Below are positions 35,770 to 44,812 of a stretch of DNA of 64,000 nt, in pieces; position 1 is the stretch's first letter; each line of letters starts with the position of its first letter. The notes under the pieces were generated by a model. The model did not search any database. It saw nothing but the letters and a program-made list of their open reading frames with translations, and was not told the DNA's origin. The DNA is from Streptomyces regalis. GTDB taxonomy: Bacteria; Actinomycetota; Actinomycetes; Streptomycetales; Streptomycetaceae. The stretch is from positions 1 through 64,000 of the forward strand of contig NZ_LLZG01000391.1 in the NCBI RefSeq assembly GCF_001509475.1, read 5' to 3'. The position numbers and the translations under genes are program-made.

Positions 35770-36768
35770 GTGACAATAGTGGGCAGGCAACGAGGGGCGC
35801 GCACGAGACGCGCCACAACCATGGCGGGGCTGCTGGCCGCCGCACTGACGGCTTCTCTGGCGGCCGGCTGCGCGACGTCCGACGGCCTGCGCGACGACGG
35901 CCGCAGCCTGGGGCGTCCGCCGTCGCCGGGTGAGAGCGAGAGCCGCGCGAACGGCGCCTCGGTGCTCGCCGTGAAGATCGACAACGTCCGCGCCGCCCGA
36001 CCCCAGACGGGCCTGAACGCCGCGGACATCGTGTACGTCGAGCAGGTCGAGGCCGGACTGAGCCGCCTGATGGCGGTGTACGCACAGAAGCTGCCGCCGG
36101 TCATCGGGCCGGTGCGCAGCGCACGCGAGAGCGACCTGGAGCTCCTGGGCCAGTTCGACCGGCCGACGCTCGCCTTCTCCGGTGCACAGGGCAAGCTCCT
36201 GCCGCTGATCGACAGGGCACCGCTGCGGGCCGAGCCGCCCGAAAAGGCGACCGGCGCGTACTTCCGCGGCAAGGTCAGGCCTTCGCCGCACAACCTCTAT
36301 CTGCGACCCGGCCGGCTGATGCCCTCCGCCCCGGGCACCTCCGCCCTGACGACCGACTTCCGCTTCGGCGCGGCCCCCGAGGGCGGCAAGCCCGAGACCT
36401 CGCGGACGGTGCGCTTCCCGGCGGCCCGGTTCACCTTCACCTGGTCCGAGAGCCAGGGCCGCTGGCTGGTCGCCATGGACGGCACGTCCGCCACGACGAC
36501 GGACGGGGGGCGGTTGGCGGCCGGCACGGTCGTCGTGCAGTACGTGAAGGTACGCAAGTCCGACTTCCACGACTCCGCCGGCAACTACACGCCGTACACC
36601 GAGACCGTGGGCTCCGGGCGGGCGAAGGTACTGCGCGACGGGCGCGCCTACGACGTCAACTGGAAGCGTCCGAAGGCCACGGACGGCACCAGGTTCACGA
36701 CCGACGACGGCAAGCCGGTGAACTTCCAGCACGGCCAGGTGTGGGTGGTGTTTGCGAAGGCGTCCTGA
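35770..36768 (+). CDS. DUF3048-domain lipoprotein
   Basis: This 332-aa exported lipoprotein has a basic n-region, hydrophobic stretch and lipobox LAAGC (Cys about 34). The DUF3048 body contains VKIDNVRAARPQTGLNAADIVYVEQVEAGLSRLMAVY, PVIGPVRSARESDLELLGQF and a C-terminal DUF3048_C segment with TPYTETVGSGRAKVLRDGR and FQHGQVWVVF. Relatives (YerB-like) are envelope lipoproteins without proven activity. It starts with GTG at 35770. The AT-richer stretch at 35710-35745 upstream may contain its promoter. No operon partners. Confidence 0.9.
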   Translation: MTIVGRQRGARTRRATTMAGLLAAALTASLAAGCATSDGLRDDGRSLGRPPSPGESESRANGASVLAVKIDNVRAARPQTGLNAADIVYVEQVEAGLSRLMAVYAQKLPPVIGPVRSARESDLELLGQFDRPTLAFSGAQGKLLPLIDRAPLRAEPPEKATGAYFRGKVRPSPHNLYLRPGRLMPSAPGTSALTTDFRFGAAPEGGKPETSRTVRFPAARFTFTWSESQGRWLVAMDGTSATTTDGGRLAAGTVVVQYVKVRKSDFHDSAGNYTPYTETVGSGRAKVLRDGRAYDVNWKRPKATDGTRFTTDDGKPVNFQHGQVWVVFAKAS

Positions 36769-36844
36769 GCATGGCGAGCGTCCGGACGGCGAGCTTGCGG
36801 GGAAGGCGATGAGCTCGTGGGGAAACCGTCTTCGGGGCCGCGCA

Positions 36845-37309
36845 TCAGCCTTGTGCGACGAGGGGTTCGGCCGGGTTGCGGAGCCCTTCGGCCGCGTCCG
36901 CGACCCGCCGGATCAGGTCGAAGAACAGGGTCTGCTCCTCGGCGGAGAGCGGGGCCAGGAAGACCTGGTTCATCCGAGCCGTGCGGACGGTCAGCTTCTT
37001 GTGCGTGCGCAGCCCGTCGTCCGTCAGGCGCAGCAGGGAGCGACGGCCGTCCTGGGGGTCGCGGACCTTGTCGAGCAGCCCGCGGCGGCCGAGCCGGCTG
37101 ATCACCTCAGCGATGGTGGACCGGTCGAGCCCCACCCGCTCCCCCACCGTCCGCTGGTCCAGTCCCGGCTCGGCGACGAGCGTGTTGAGGACGGCGAACT
37201 GCGGCGAGGTGATCTCCTCGGAGACCATCGTGTTCCACAGCAGGTAGTGCGCCTGCTGGAGCCGCCGGGCGAGGTGCCCGGGGTGGGTCGTGAGGTCCAC
37301 CGCGGCCAT
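36845..37309 (-). CDS. pcaV: MarR-family regulator of the protocatechuate operon
   Basis: This 154-aa winged-helix repressor is divergent from pcaI, which in Streptomyces is the position of PcaV, the protocatechuate-responsive repressor of pcaIJFHGBL. The DNA-binding core is TSPQFAVLNTLVAEPGLDQR, TVGERVGLDRSTIAEVISRL and wing DPQDGRRSLLRLTDDG. Arg15 is present; I recall this residue as ligand-critical in S. coelicolor PcaV. Repression would act at the palindrome 37462-37479 and be relieved by protocatechuate. Confidence 0.9.
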   Translation of the reverse strand: MAAVDLTTHPGHLARRLQQAHYLLWNTMVSEEITSPQFAVLNTLVAEPGLDQRTVGERVGLDRSTIAEVISRLGRRGLLDKVRDPQDGRRSLLRLTDDGLRTHKKLTVRTARMNQVFLAPLSAEEQTLFFDLIRRVADAAEGLRNPAEPLVAQG

Positions 37310-37461
37310 GTGCGCTCCCGAGGTCGAATTCGTTGGTGTACTGACGATAGCCGCAGGCGCCCATTCCTGTCTCCATCACCCACTCCCTCCTGGCCTGCAT
37401 CGATTCCTAGGTCTTGACGCGCGACCGCCCCAGTGGCAGCGTGATGGCAACCTCGCTGAAA

Positions 37462-37479
37462 TACTCAGTGCCCTGAGTA
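37462..37479. promoter_or_regulatory. PcaV operator candidate
   Basis: Perfect 7-bp arms TACTCAG and CTGAGTA flank a 4-bp spacer (TGCC). The site is 22 bp upstream of the pcaI start, in the divergent pcaV-pcaI intergenic region, where a repressor would block transcription of the pca operon. Confidence 0.75.
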
Positions 37480-37501
37480 ATTGGAGAGATGGGGCTTACG
37501 G

Positions 37502-38281
37502 ATGGACAAGGTGGTCGCCACAGCCGCTGAGGCAGTGGCCGATGTGCCCGAGGGCGCTTCGCTCGCGGTGGGCGGTTTCGGGCTGAGTGGTGTGCCGAAC
37601 GTGCTCATCCAGGCCCTGTACGACCAGGGCACCGGCGGACTGTCGGTGGTCTCCAACAACTGCGGGGCGATGGACTCCGGCCTCGCGATCCTGCTCGCTG
37701 CCGGGCGGATCTCCCGCGTGACCGGCTCCTACATCGGTGCCAACAAGGAGTTCGCCCGCCAGTACCTGGCCGGTGAGCTGGAGGTGGAGATGATCCCGCA
37801 GGGCACGCTCGCCGAGCGGCTCCGGGCGGGCGGAGCAGGGATCCCCGCGTTCTTCACGCCGGCCGGCGTGGGTACACAGGTCGCCGACGGCGGGCTCCCC
37901 TGGCGCTACGACGGACAGGGCGGCATCGCGCTGGCCTCGCCGCCGAAGGAGGTGCGGGAGTTCGACGGCGTCGAGTATGTGCTGGAGCGGGGCATCCGTA
38001 CCGACTTCGCGCTCGTCCGGGCGGCGAAGGGCGACCGGCACGGCAACCTGGTCTTCAACAGGTCCACCCGGAACTTCAACCCGCTGGCGGCCATGGCGGG
38101 CCGGATCACCGTCGCCGAGGTGGAGGAGCTGGTGGAGCCCGGCGAGCTCGACCCGGACGCGGTGCATCTGCCGGGGATCTTCGTGCAGCGGGTCGTCGCG
38201 CTGACCCCGGAGCAGGCGGCGGACAAGCAGATCGAACGGCGCACGGTTTCCGCGCCTGCGGCACAAGGGACGGTGGGCTAG
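37502..38281 (+). CDS. pcaI: 3-oxoadipate CoA-transferase, subunit A
   Basis: This 259-aa alpha subunit of succinyl-CoA:3-oxoadipate CoA-transferase makes 3-oxoadipyl-CoA. The N-terminal glycine-rich segment [18 protein letters not shown] and the N-N-C-G turn ([16 protein letters not shown]) are family hallmarks. [20 protein letters not shown] and the FNPLAAMA region are also conserved. It is first in the pca operon; pcaJ starts 2 bp after its stop. An upstream in-frame TTG at 37481 would add seven residues lacking conservation, so ATG 37502 is preferred. Confidence 0.96.
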   Translation: MDKVVATAAEAVADVPEGASLAVGGFGLSGVPNVLIQALYDQGTGGLSVVSNNCGAMDSGLAILLAAGRISRVTGSYIGANKEFARQYLAGELEVEMIPQGTLAERLRAGGAGIPAFFTPAGVGTQVADGGLPWRYDGQGGIALASPPKEVREFDGVEYVLERGIRTDFALVRAAKGDRHGNLVFNRSTRNFNPLAAMAGRITVAEVEELVEPGELDPDAVHLPGIFVQRVVALTPEQAADKQIERRTVSAPAAQGTVG

Positions 38282-38283
38282 TC

Positions 38284-38928
38284 ATGGCGTGGACGCGGGA
38301 AGAGATGGCCGCGCGGGCCGCACGCGAGCTGGAGGACGGGCAGTACGTCAACCTCGGCATCGGGCTGCCGACCCTGATCCCGAACTACCTGCCCGAGGGC
38401 GTCGAGGTGATCCTCGAGTCCGAGAACGGCATCCTGGGCACCGGCCCCTACCCCACCGAGGATCAGGTGGATGCGGATCTGATCAACGCGGGCAAGGAGA
38501 CTGTCACCGTGCTGCCGGGGGCGTCCTTCTTCGACTCGGCGCTGTCGTTCTCCATGATCCGCGGCGGCCACATCGACGTCGCCGTGCTGGGCGCGATGCA
38601 GGTCTCCGCCACCGGTGACCTGGCGAACTGGGCCATCCCCGGCAAGATGATCACCGGGATCGGCGGGGCGATGGACCTGGTCCACGGGGCCCGCACGGTC
38701 ATCGTGGTGATGACCCATACCGCCAAGGACGGCAGCCCGAAGATCCTCACCGAGTGCGCGCTGCCGCTCACCGGCAAGGCGTGCGTGAACCGGGTCATCA
38801 CCGACCTCGGCGTGATCGACGTGACACCGGAGGGGCTGGTGTTGACCGAGGTCGCCCCCGCAGTCGCCGTCGACGACGTCATCGCGAAGACCGACGCCAA
38901 GCTGACCGTCGCGGAGGACCTGCTGTGA
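38284..38928 (+). CDS. pcaJ: 3-oxoadipate CoA-transferase, subunit B
   Basis: This 214-aa beta subunit carries the catalytic glutamate in [11 protein letters not shown]. Other conserved pieces are [46 protein letters not shown] and [22 protein letters not shown]. It pairs with PcaI to form the transferase. Its stop overlaps the GTG of pcaF by 4 bp (GTGA), indicating coupled translation. Confidence 0.96.
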   Translation: MAWTREEMAARAARELEDGQYVNLGIGLPTLIPNYLPEGVEVILESENGILGTGPYPTEDQVDADLINAGKETVTVLPGASFFDSALSFSMIRGGHIDVAVLGAMQVSATGDLANWAIPGKMITGIGGAMDLVHGARTVIVVMTHTAKDGSPKILTECALPLTGKACVNRVITDLGVIDVTPEGLVLTEVAPAVAVDDVIAKTDAKLTVAEDLL

Positions 38929-40127
38929 ACCCGGTGTACATCGTCGACGCGGTCCGCACCCCGATCGGCCGCTACAACGGCGCCCTCGCCTCCGTCCGCC
39001 CGGACGACCTCGGCGCCCACGCCATCCGCGAACTCCTCGCCCGGACCCCGGAGTTGGACCCGTCCCGCATCGAGGACGTGTACTTCGGCAACGCCAACGG
39101 CGCGGGCGAGGAGAACCGCAACGTCGGCCGCATGGCCGCCCTCCTCGCCGGGCTCCCCACGTCCGTGCCGGGCGTCACCGTCAACCGGCTGTGCGCCTCC
39201 GGCCTGGAGGCCGTCATCCAGGCGGCCCGCGCCATCGCGGTCGGGGACGCCTCCATCGCCGTGGCCGGCGGGGTCGAGTCGATGACCAGGGCGCCGTATG
39301 TACTGCCCAAGTCGGACAGGCCGTTTCCCGCCGGGCACACCGAGCTGTACTCCACCACCCTGGGCTGGCGCATGGTCAACCCGAGGATGGAACCGCAGTG
39401 GACCATCCCGCTCGGTGAGTCGGCCGAGCTCATCGCGGACAAGCACAAGATCAGCCGGGAGCAGCAGGACGAGTTCGCGCTGGCCTCGCATCGGAAGGCC
39501 GCCGAGGCCCAGCAGGCGGGCCTGTTCGACGCCGAACTCGCACCCGTGCCGATCCCGCAGCGCAAGGGCGACCCGGTCCTCTTCGCCGCCGACGAATGCG
39601 TCCGCGCGGACGCCTCCCTGCCGGCGATGGCCAAGCTCAAGCCGTCGTTCCGCAAAGAGGACGGCACCGTCACGGCGGGCAATGCGTCGCCGCTCAACGA
39701 CGGCGCCGCCGCGCTGCTGCTGGTCGACGAGGAGGGCCTGAAGGCCACCGGCCGCGAACCCCTCGCCCGTATCTCCGCCACCGGCGTCAACGCCCTCGAC
39801 CCGCACTACTTCGGCCTCGCCCCCGTGGAGGCCGTCAACCGGGCCCTCGCCAAGGCGGGCAAGGAATTCGGCGATCTGTCGGTGCTGGAGCTCAACGAGG
39901 CCTTCGCCGCCCAGGTCCTGGGCTGTGTCGCCGAATGGCCCGAGTTCGACCCGGCCGTCCTCAACCCGCAGGGCGGTGCCATCGCCCTCGGCCACCCACT
40001 CGGCGCCTCCGGCGCCCGCCTCGCCGGCACCGTCGCCCACCAACTGGCCCGCAGGGGCAACGGAGTCGGCGTCGCCACCCTCTGCATCGGCGTGGGCCAG
40101 GGCCTCGCCCTCGTCCTCGAACGCTAA
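38925..40127 (+). CDS. pcaF: 3-oxoadipyl-CoA thiolase
   Basis: This 400-aa thiolase cleaves 3-oxoadipyl-CoA to acetyl-CoA and succinyl-CoA, the last pathway step. The nucleophilic cysteine is in [18 protein letters not shown]. The C-terminal motifs are [23 protein letters not shown] and [16 protein letters not shown]. Length and pca context distinguish it from the housekeeping thiolase at 2347. It starts with GTG overlapping the pcaJ stop. Confidence 0.96.
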   Translation: MNPVYIVDAVRTPIGRYNGALASVRPDDLGAHAIRELLARTPELDPSRIEDVYFGNANGAGEENRNVGRMAALLAGLPTSVPGVTVNRLCASGLEAVIQAARAIAVGDASIAVAGGVESMTRAPYVLPKSDRPFPAGHTELYSTTLGWRMVNPRMEPQWTIPLGESAELIADKHKISREQQDEFALASHRKAAEAQQAGLFDAELAPVPIPQRKGDPVLFAADECVRADASLPAMAKLKPSFRKEDGTVTAGNASPLNDGAAALLLVDEEGLKATGREPLARISATGVNALDPHYFGLAPVEAVNRALAKAGKEFGDLSVLELNEAFAAQVLGCVAEWPEFDPAVLNPQGGAIALGHPLGASGARLAGTVAHQLARRGNGVGVATLCIGVGQGLALVLER

Positions 40128-40155
40128 GAACACCCAGGAACCCGCAGGGACCCCC

Positions 40156-40929
40156 ATGACTCTCACCCAGCACGACATCGACCAGGAGATCGCGGCCGAG
40201 CACGCCGCCTACGAGAAGCGGGTCGCCGACGGAGCCCCCGTCGAGCACCAGCCGCGGCGCGACTACGCGCCGTACCGCTCCTCCGTGCTGCGCCACCCCA
40301 AGCAGCCGCCCATCGCGATCGACGTCACCAAGGACCCGGAGCTGGTGGAGCTTTCCTCCCCCGCCTTCGGTGAGCGCGACATCACCGAGATCGACAACGA
40401 CCTCACCAAGCAGCACAACGGCGAGCCGATCGGTGAGCGCATCACCGTCTCCGGCCGCCTCCTCGACCGCGACGGCCGTCCGATCCGCGGCCAGCTCATC
40501 GAGATCTGGCAGGCGAACTCGGCCGGCCGCTACGCCCACCAGCGCGAGCAGCACGACGCCCCGCTGGACCCGAACTTCACGGGCGTCGGCCGCACGCTGA
40601 CGGACGACAGCGGCTTCTACGAGTTCACCACCATCCAGCCGGGCCCGTACCCGTGGCGCCAGCACGTCAACGCCTGGCGGCCGGCGCACATCCACTTCTC
40701 GCTCTTCGGCACGGCGTTCACCCAGCGGCTCGTGACGCAGATGTACTTCCCCAGCGACCCGCTGTTCCCGTACGACCCGATCATCCAGTCGGTGACGGAC
40801 GACGCGGCCCGCCAGCGGCTGGTCGCCACCTACGACCACAGCCTGTCCGTGCCGGAGTTCTCGATGGGCTACCACTGGGACATCGTGCTCGACGGGCCGA
40901 ACGCCACCTGGATCGAAGAAGGGCGCTGA
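40156..40929 (+). CDS. pcaH: Protocatechuate 3,4-dioxygenase, beta subunit
   Basis: This 257-aa intradiol dioxygenase subunit holds the non-heme Fe(III). The iron ligands are visible: Tyr in GRYAHQ, Tyr in PGPYPWRQHVNAWRPAHIHFS, and the two His of the same segment (HIH). With PcaG it converts protocatechuate and O2 to 3-carboxy-cis,cis-muconate. The N-terminal extension with HQPRRDYAPYRSSVLRHPKQPP is typical of PcaH. It is 28 bp after pcaF and 6 bp before pcaG. Confidence 0.96.
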   Translation: MTLTQHDIDQEIAAEHAAYEKRVADGAPVEHQPRRDYAPYRSSVLRHPKQPPIAIDVTKDPELVELSSPAFGERDITEIDNDLTKQHNGEPIGERITVSGRLLDRDGRPIRGQLIEIWQANSAGRYAHQREQHDAPLDPNFTGVGRTLTDDSGFYEFTTIQPGPYPWRQHVNAWRPAHIHFSLFGTAFTQRLVTQMYFPSDPLFPYDPIIQSVTDDAARQRLVATYDHSLSVPEFSMGYHWDIVLDGPNATWIEEGR

Positions 40930-40935
40930 CCTGCC

Positions 40936-41541
40936 ATGACGAAGATCGACACGAGCCGTCCCGAGACCGTGCTCCCGACCCCGTCGCACACGGTGGGCCC
41001 CTTCTACGGCCACGCCCTGCCCTTCCCCGGCGGCGGCGACATCGCCCCGATCGGCCACCCCGACACGATCGCGCTGCAGGGATACGTCCACGACGGCGAG
41101 GGCAACCCGCTGCCGGACGCGTTCGTGGAGCTGTGGGGTCCCGACCCGGGCGGCAACCTGTCGCAGGTCGACGGCTCGATGCGGCGGGACCCGGCGAGCG
41201 GTGGCTTCCTGGGCCGCAACGGCGTGGAGTTCACCGGCTGGGGCCGGATCCAGACGGACGCAGGCGGCCACTGGACGGCGCGGACGCTGCGGCCCGGGGC
41301 GCGCGGGCAGAGCGCGCCGTACATCAGCGTGTGCGTCTTCGCGCGCGGGCTGCTCGTGCACCTGTTCACCCGGATCTACCTGCCGGGCGACGAGGCGGCG
41401 CTCGCGGCCGATCCGCTGCTCTCCCGGGTGGCGCCGGAGCGGCGCGGCACGCTGATCGCGCGGGAGGAGCGCGCGGACACCTACCGTTTCGACATCCGCC
41501 TTCAGGGCGAAGGCGAGACGGTCTTCCTGGAGTTCCAGTGA
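40936..41541 (+). CDS. pcaG: Protocatechuate 3,4-dioxygenase, alpha subunit
   Basis: This 201-aa subunit has the intradiol-dioxygenase fold without the iron ligands. The TPSHTVGPFYGHAL N-terminus, VHDGEGNPLPDAFVELWG, and APYISVCVFARGLLVHLFTRIYLPGDE are conserved. It forms the active site with PcaH. The stop overlaps the GTG of pcaB (GTGA). Confidence 0.95.
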   Translation: MTKIDTSRPETVLPTPSHTVGPFYGHALPFPGGGDIAPIGHPDTIALQGYVHDGEGNPLPDAFVELWGPDPGGNLSQVDGSMRRDPASGGFLGRNGVEFTGWGRIQTDAGGHWTARTLRPGARGQSAPYISVCVFARGLLVHLFTRIYLPGDEAALAADPLLSRVAPERRGTLIAREERADTYRFDIRLQGEGETVFLEFQ

Positions 41542-42836
41542 CTCCCCCACCCGACGCGGACACCGGCCTGCTCGCCCCCGGATGGGCAGGCTCCCCCGCC
41601 GCCTCCACGACCTCTGACGGCGCCTACCTCCAGGCGCTGCTGGACGCGGAGGCCGCGCTGACCCGGGTGCAGGCCCGCCTGGGGCTCGCCCCGGAGGGGG
41701 CGGCGGACGCGGTGACCGAGGCTGCCGACGCGCGCCGGTTCGACGTGCGGTCCCTCGCCGAGCGGACACGCGGCGGCGGCAACCCCGTCATCCCCCTGGT
41801 CGCCGACCTCACCGAGGCGGTCGGCAAGGAGTACGGCCCGTACGTGCACCGCGGTGCCACCAGCCAGGACATCCTGGACACGGCGACGATGCTGGTCGCG
41901 ACCCGCACGCTCGATCCGGTGCTGGCCGACCTCCAACGCACCCAGCGGGCCCTGGCCCGGCTCGCCGCCGAGCACCGCGACACCGCGATGCCCGGCCGGA
42001 CGCTCACCCAACACGCCGTACCGACGACGTTCGGGCTGAAGGCGGCCGGGTGGCGGTCACTGGTCCTGGACGCGCGGGACCGAGTCACCGAAGTGCGGGA
42101 CGATCTCCCCGCCCAACTCGGCGGTGCCGCCGGGACACTCGCGGCCTTCACGGCGTACGGCGCCCAAAACACGGAGATGCTCACAGCGGCCTTCGCCCGT
42201 GAACTCGGCCTCGACGCGCCGCTCCTGCCCTGGCACACCCTGCGCACGCCGATCGCCGATCTCGCCGCGTGCCTGGCCTTTACCGCCGGGGCGCTGGGCA
42301 AGATCGCGACGGATGTGCTCGTGCTCGGCCGTACCGAGATCGCCGAGGTCGCCGAGGGCAGCGGCGGCGGTTCGTCGGCCATGCCGCACAAGGCGAACCC
42401 CGTACGGTCCACGCTGATCGCGGCCGCCGCCCGGCGCGCGCCGCAGCTCGCGGCCACGCTGTACGGTTCGATGGCGGCGGAGGACGAGCGGCCGGCCGGA
42501 GCCTGGCACGCCGAGTGGGAGCCACTGCGGGACCTGCTGCGACTGGTGGGCGGGGCCGCCCGGGACGCCGCCGAACTGGCAGAGGGACTGCGGGTGAACG
42601 CGGACGCCATGCGCGAACACCTCGATCTCACCCACGGGTTGATCGTCTCCGAGCGGCTCTCCGCCGAGCTCGCCTCCGTGCTGGGCCGTGCCCGCGCCAA
42701 GGAACTGCTCACCCGGCTGGCGTCCGAGGGGCGCCCGCTCGACTCGGCACCGGAGTTGGCGGACGTCGACCTCGATCCCACCCACTACACCGGCTCCGCC
42801 GGAGCCCTCACCGACCGTGCTCTGGAGCGACGTTGA
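41538..42836 (+). CDS. pcaB: 3-carboxy-cis,cis-muconate cycloisomerase
   Basis: This 432-aa member of the fumarase/aspartase superfamily lactonises 3-carboxymuconate to 4-carboxymuconolactone. The superfamily signature is GGGSSAMPHKANPVRS near 280. Other hallmarks are the catalytic-region TSQDILDTATM and TLTQHAVPTTFGLKAAGW. It starts at GTG 41538, coupled to pcaG. It ends inside the TTGA that starts pcaL. Confidence 0.95.
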   Translation: MTPPPDADTGLLAPGWAGSPAASTTSDGAYLQALLDAEAALTRVQARLGLAPEGAADAVTEAADARRFDVRSLAERTRGGGNPVIPLVADLTEAVGKEYGPYVHRGATSQDILDTATMLVATRTLDPVLADLQRTQRALARLAAEHRDTAMPGRTLTQHAVPTTFGLKAAGWRSLVLDARDRVTEVRDDLPAQLGGAAGTLAAFTAYGAQNTEMLTAAFARELGLDAPLLPWHTLRTPIADLAACLAFTAGALGKIATDVLVLGRTEIAEVAEGSGGGSSAMPHKANPVRSTLIAAAARRAPQLAATLYGSMAAEDERPAGAWHAEWEPLRDLLRLVGGAARDAAELAEGLRVNADAMREHLDLTHGLIVSERLSAELASVLGRARAKELLTRLASEGRPLDSAPELADVDLDPTHYTGSAGALTDRALERR

Positions 42837-43951
42837 CCACCAGACTCCTCAACCACCGTGCCGAAGGGCCCGCTACCGCGCCCCCGCTGCTGCTCGGACC
42901 CTCGCTCGGCACCTCGTACGCCCTGTGGGACAAGGTCGCGCCCGAGCTGTCGATCACCCATCGCGTGGTCCGCTGGGATCTGCCGGGGCACGGCGGCTCG
43001 GCGGCCGATCTCATCGAGGAGGGCGCGACGGTCGGCGACCTCGCCCGTCTGGTGCTGTCGCTCGCCGACTCGCTCGGCATCGAGCGGTTCGCGTACGCGG
43101 GCGTGTCGCTGGGTGGCGCGGTGGGGCTGCACCTGACCGTGCACCATCCGGAGCGGGTCTCCTCGCTGGCCGTGATCTGTTCGTCGGCGCACTTCAACGG
43201 TGCGAAGCCGTGGGAGGAGCGGGCCGCGCTGGTGCGGCGCGAGGGGCTGGCGGAGCTCGCGGAGAACGCGAACGCCCGCTGGTTCACGCCCGGCTTCACC
43301 GTGCCGGAGCTGGTCGCCGACCATCGGAACGCCGATCCGGGCGCGTACGCCGCGTGCTGTGACGCGCTGGCCGCGTTCGACCTGCGGGACGAGCTGCCGT
43401 CCATCACCGCGCCCACCCTGCTGATCGCCGGGCGTGACGATCCGGCGACCCCGCCTCCGCACCTGCGGGAGATCGCGGACGCCGTGCCCGGTGCCGCGCT
43501 CGTCGAGATCCCGGGGGCCTCGCACCTGGCGCCGGCGCAGTGCCCGGAGGCCGTGCTGACGGCCTTGCGGGCCCACCTGAACGGAGGCGCCGAGCGGGGC
43601 ATGGAGGTGCGGCGCGAGGTGCTCGGCGACACCCACGTCGATCGGGCGCAGGCCCGGCAGACCGCGTTCACGGCGCGCTTCCAGGACTTCATCTCGCGCT
43701 ACGCCTGGGGCGAGATCTGGACCGACCCGACGCTCACCCGCCGCGAACGCAGCATGATCACCCTGACGGCGCTGGTCGCGCACGGCCACTACGACGAGCT
43801 GGGCATGCACGTCCGGGCGGCCCGGCGCAACGGGCTGACGCCGGAGGAGATCGGGGCCGTACTGCTGCAGACGGCCGTGTACTGCGGGGTTCCGGCGGCG
43901 AACTCGGCGTTCGCGGCGGCCCAGCGGGTGCTCGCGGAAGAGGAAGGGTGA
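42833..43951 (+). CDS. pcaL: Fused 3-oxoadipate enol-lactonase / 4-carboxymuconolactone decarboxylase
   Basis: This 372-aa bifunctional protein performs two consecutive steps. Residues about 1-250 are the alpha/beta-hydrolase PcaD (PLLLGPSLGTSYALWDKV, nucleophile elbow AGVSLGGAVG, catalytic His in GASHLAP). Residues about 255-372 are PcaC (TAFTARFQDFISRYAWGEIWTDP, LTALVAHGHYDELGMHVRAARRNG, AVYCGVPAANSAFAAA). The fusion is standard in Streptomyces (pcaL). The start is a TTG at 42833 overlapping the pcaB stop by 4 bp (TTGA). It completes the operon. Confidence 0.95.
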   Translation: MTTRLLNHRAEGPATAPPLLLGPSLGTSYALWDKVAPELSITHRVVRWDLPGHGGSAADLIEEGATVGDLARLVLSLADSLGIERFAYAGVSLGGAVGLHLTVHHPERVSSLAVICSSAHFNGAKPWEERAALVRREGLAELAENANARWFTPGFTVPELVADHRNADPGAYAACCDALAAFDLRDELPSITAPTLLIAGRDDPATPPPHLREIADAVPGAALVEIPGASHLAPAQCPEAVLTALRAHLNGGAERGMEVRREVLGDTHVDRAQARQTAFTARFQDFISRYAWGEIWTDPTLTRRERSMITLTALVAHGHYDELGMHVRAARRNGLTPEEIGAVLLQTAVYCGVPAANSAFAAAQRVLAEEEG

Positions 43952-44014
43952 CCCTGCCGGTCGTAGCTTCAGCAGCACCTCGCACATGCCCCACCGCGTG
44001 TTTACGGTGGAGGC

Positions 44015-44806
44015 ATGTCCACGATTCTCATCACCGGCGCCACCTCCGGTCTCGGCCGGTACGTAGCCTTCGAGCTGGTCCGCTCGGGGCACGTCGTCCT
44101 CGCGCACGGGCGCGACCCGGGTCGTACGGAGCAGCTGGTCGAGGAGCTGCGCACCGAGGGTGACGCCGAGGGGTTCGTCGCCGATCTGGCCTCGCTGACA
44201 CAGGTGCGTGAGTTGGGCGCGCATGTCGCCGACGCGCATCCCGACCTGGACGTGCTGATCAACAACGCGGGCGTGGGAGCGGGCGCGCCCGGCGCCGGGC
44301 GCGAGCTGAGCATGGACGGACACGAACTACGGCTCGCCGTCAACTACTTGGCACCGGTGACGCTGACCCGCGCCCTGCTCCCGGTGCTGCGCGCGAACAC
44401 GCCCGCCCGGATCGTCAACGTGGGCTCGGCCGGCCAGGAACCCCTCGACTTCGACGACGTCGAGTTCCGACGCGGATACGACGGTTTCGCGGCGTACCGA
44501 CGAGCCAAGTTCGCCCTGGCGGCCCATACCTTCGCCCTCGCCGAGGAGTTGGCGGACACCGGTGTCGCCGTGAACGTGCTCCACCCGGCGACCTTCATGG
44601 ACACGGCGATGGTGCGCGAGGGCGGGGTCACCCCCTGGAGCACGGTCGCCGACGGGGCGGCGGGCGTCCTGGCCCTGGCGACCCAGGACCTGGGCACGGG
44701 CACCTACTTCGACGGCACGAGCCCGTCCCGGGCGCACGAGGGGACGTACGACCCGGAGGTGCGCAAGCGACTGGCCGCGGTCACCGCTCAGCTGCTGGCC
44801 CTCTGA
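44015..44806 (+). CDS. Short-chain dehydrogenase/reductase
   Basis: This 263-aa SDR has the nucleotide-binding motif ITGATSGLGRYVAFEL, the NNAG motif (VLINNAGVGAG) and a YxxxK active site (AYRRAKFALAAH). The catalytic Ser lies near IVNVGSAGQEP. The overall form resembles the retinol-dehydrogenase-like/WWOX-type SDRs. The substrate is unknown. It follows pcaL by 63 bp and could be read through from the pca operon, but it has its own GGTGGAGG ribosome-binding site. It ends 6 bp from the convergent ATPase gene. Confidence 0.9.
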   Translation: MSTILITGATSGLGRYVAFELVRSGHVVLAHGRDPGRTEQLVEELRTEGDAEGFVADLASLTQVRELGAHVADAHPDLDVLINNAGVGAGAPGAGRELSMDGHELRLAVNYLAPVTLTRALLPVLRANTPARIVNVGSAGQEPLDFDDVEFRRGYDGFAAYRRAKFALAAHTFALAEELADTGVAVNVLHPATFMDTAMVREGGVTPWSTVADGAAGVLALATQDLGTGTYFDGTSPSRAHEGTYDPEVRKRLAAVTAQLLAL

Positions 44807-44812
44807 CCCGTC

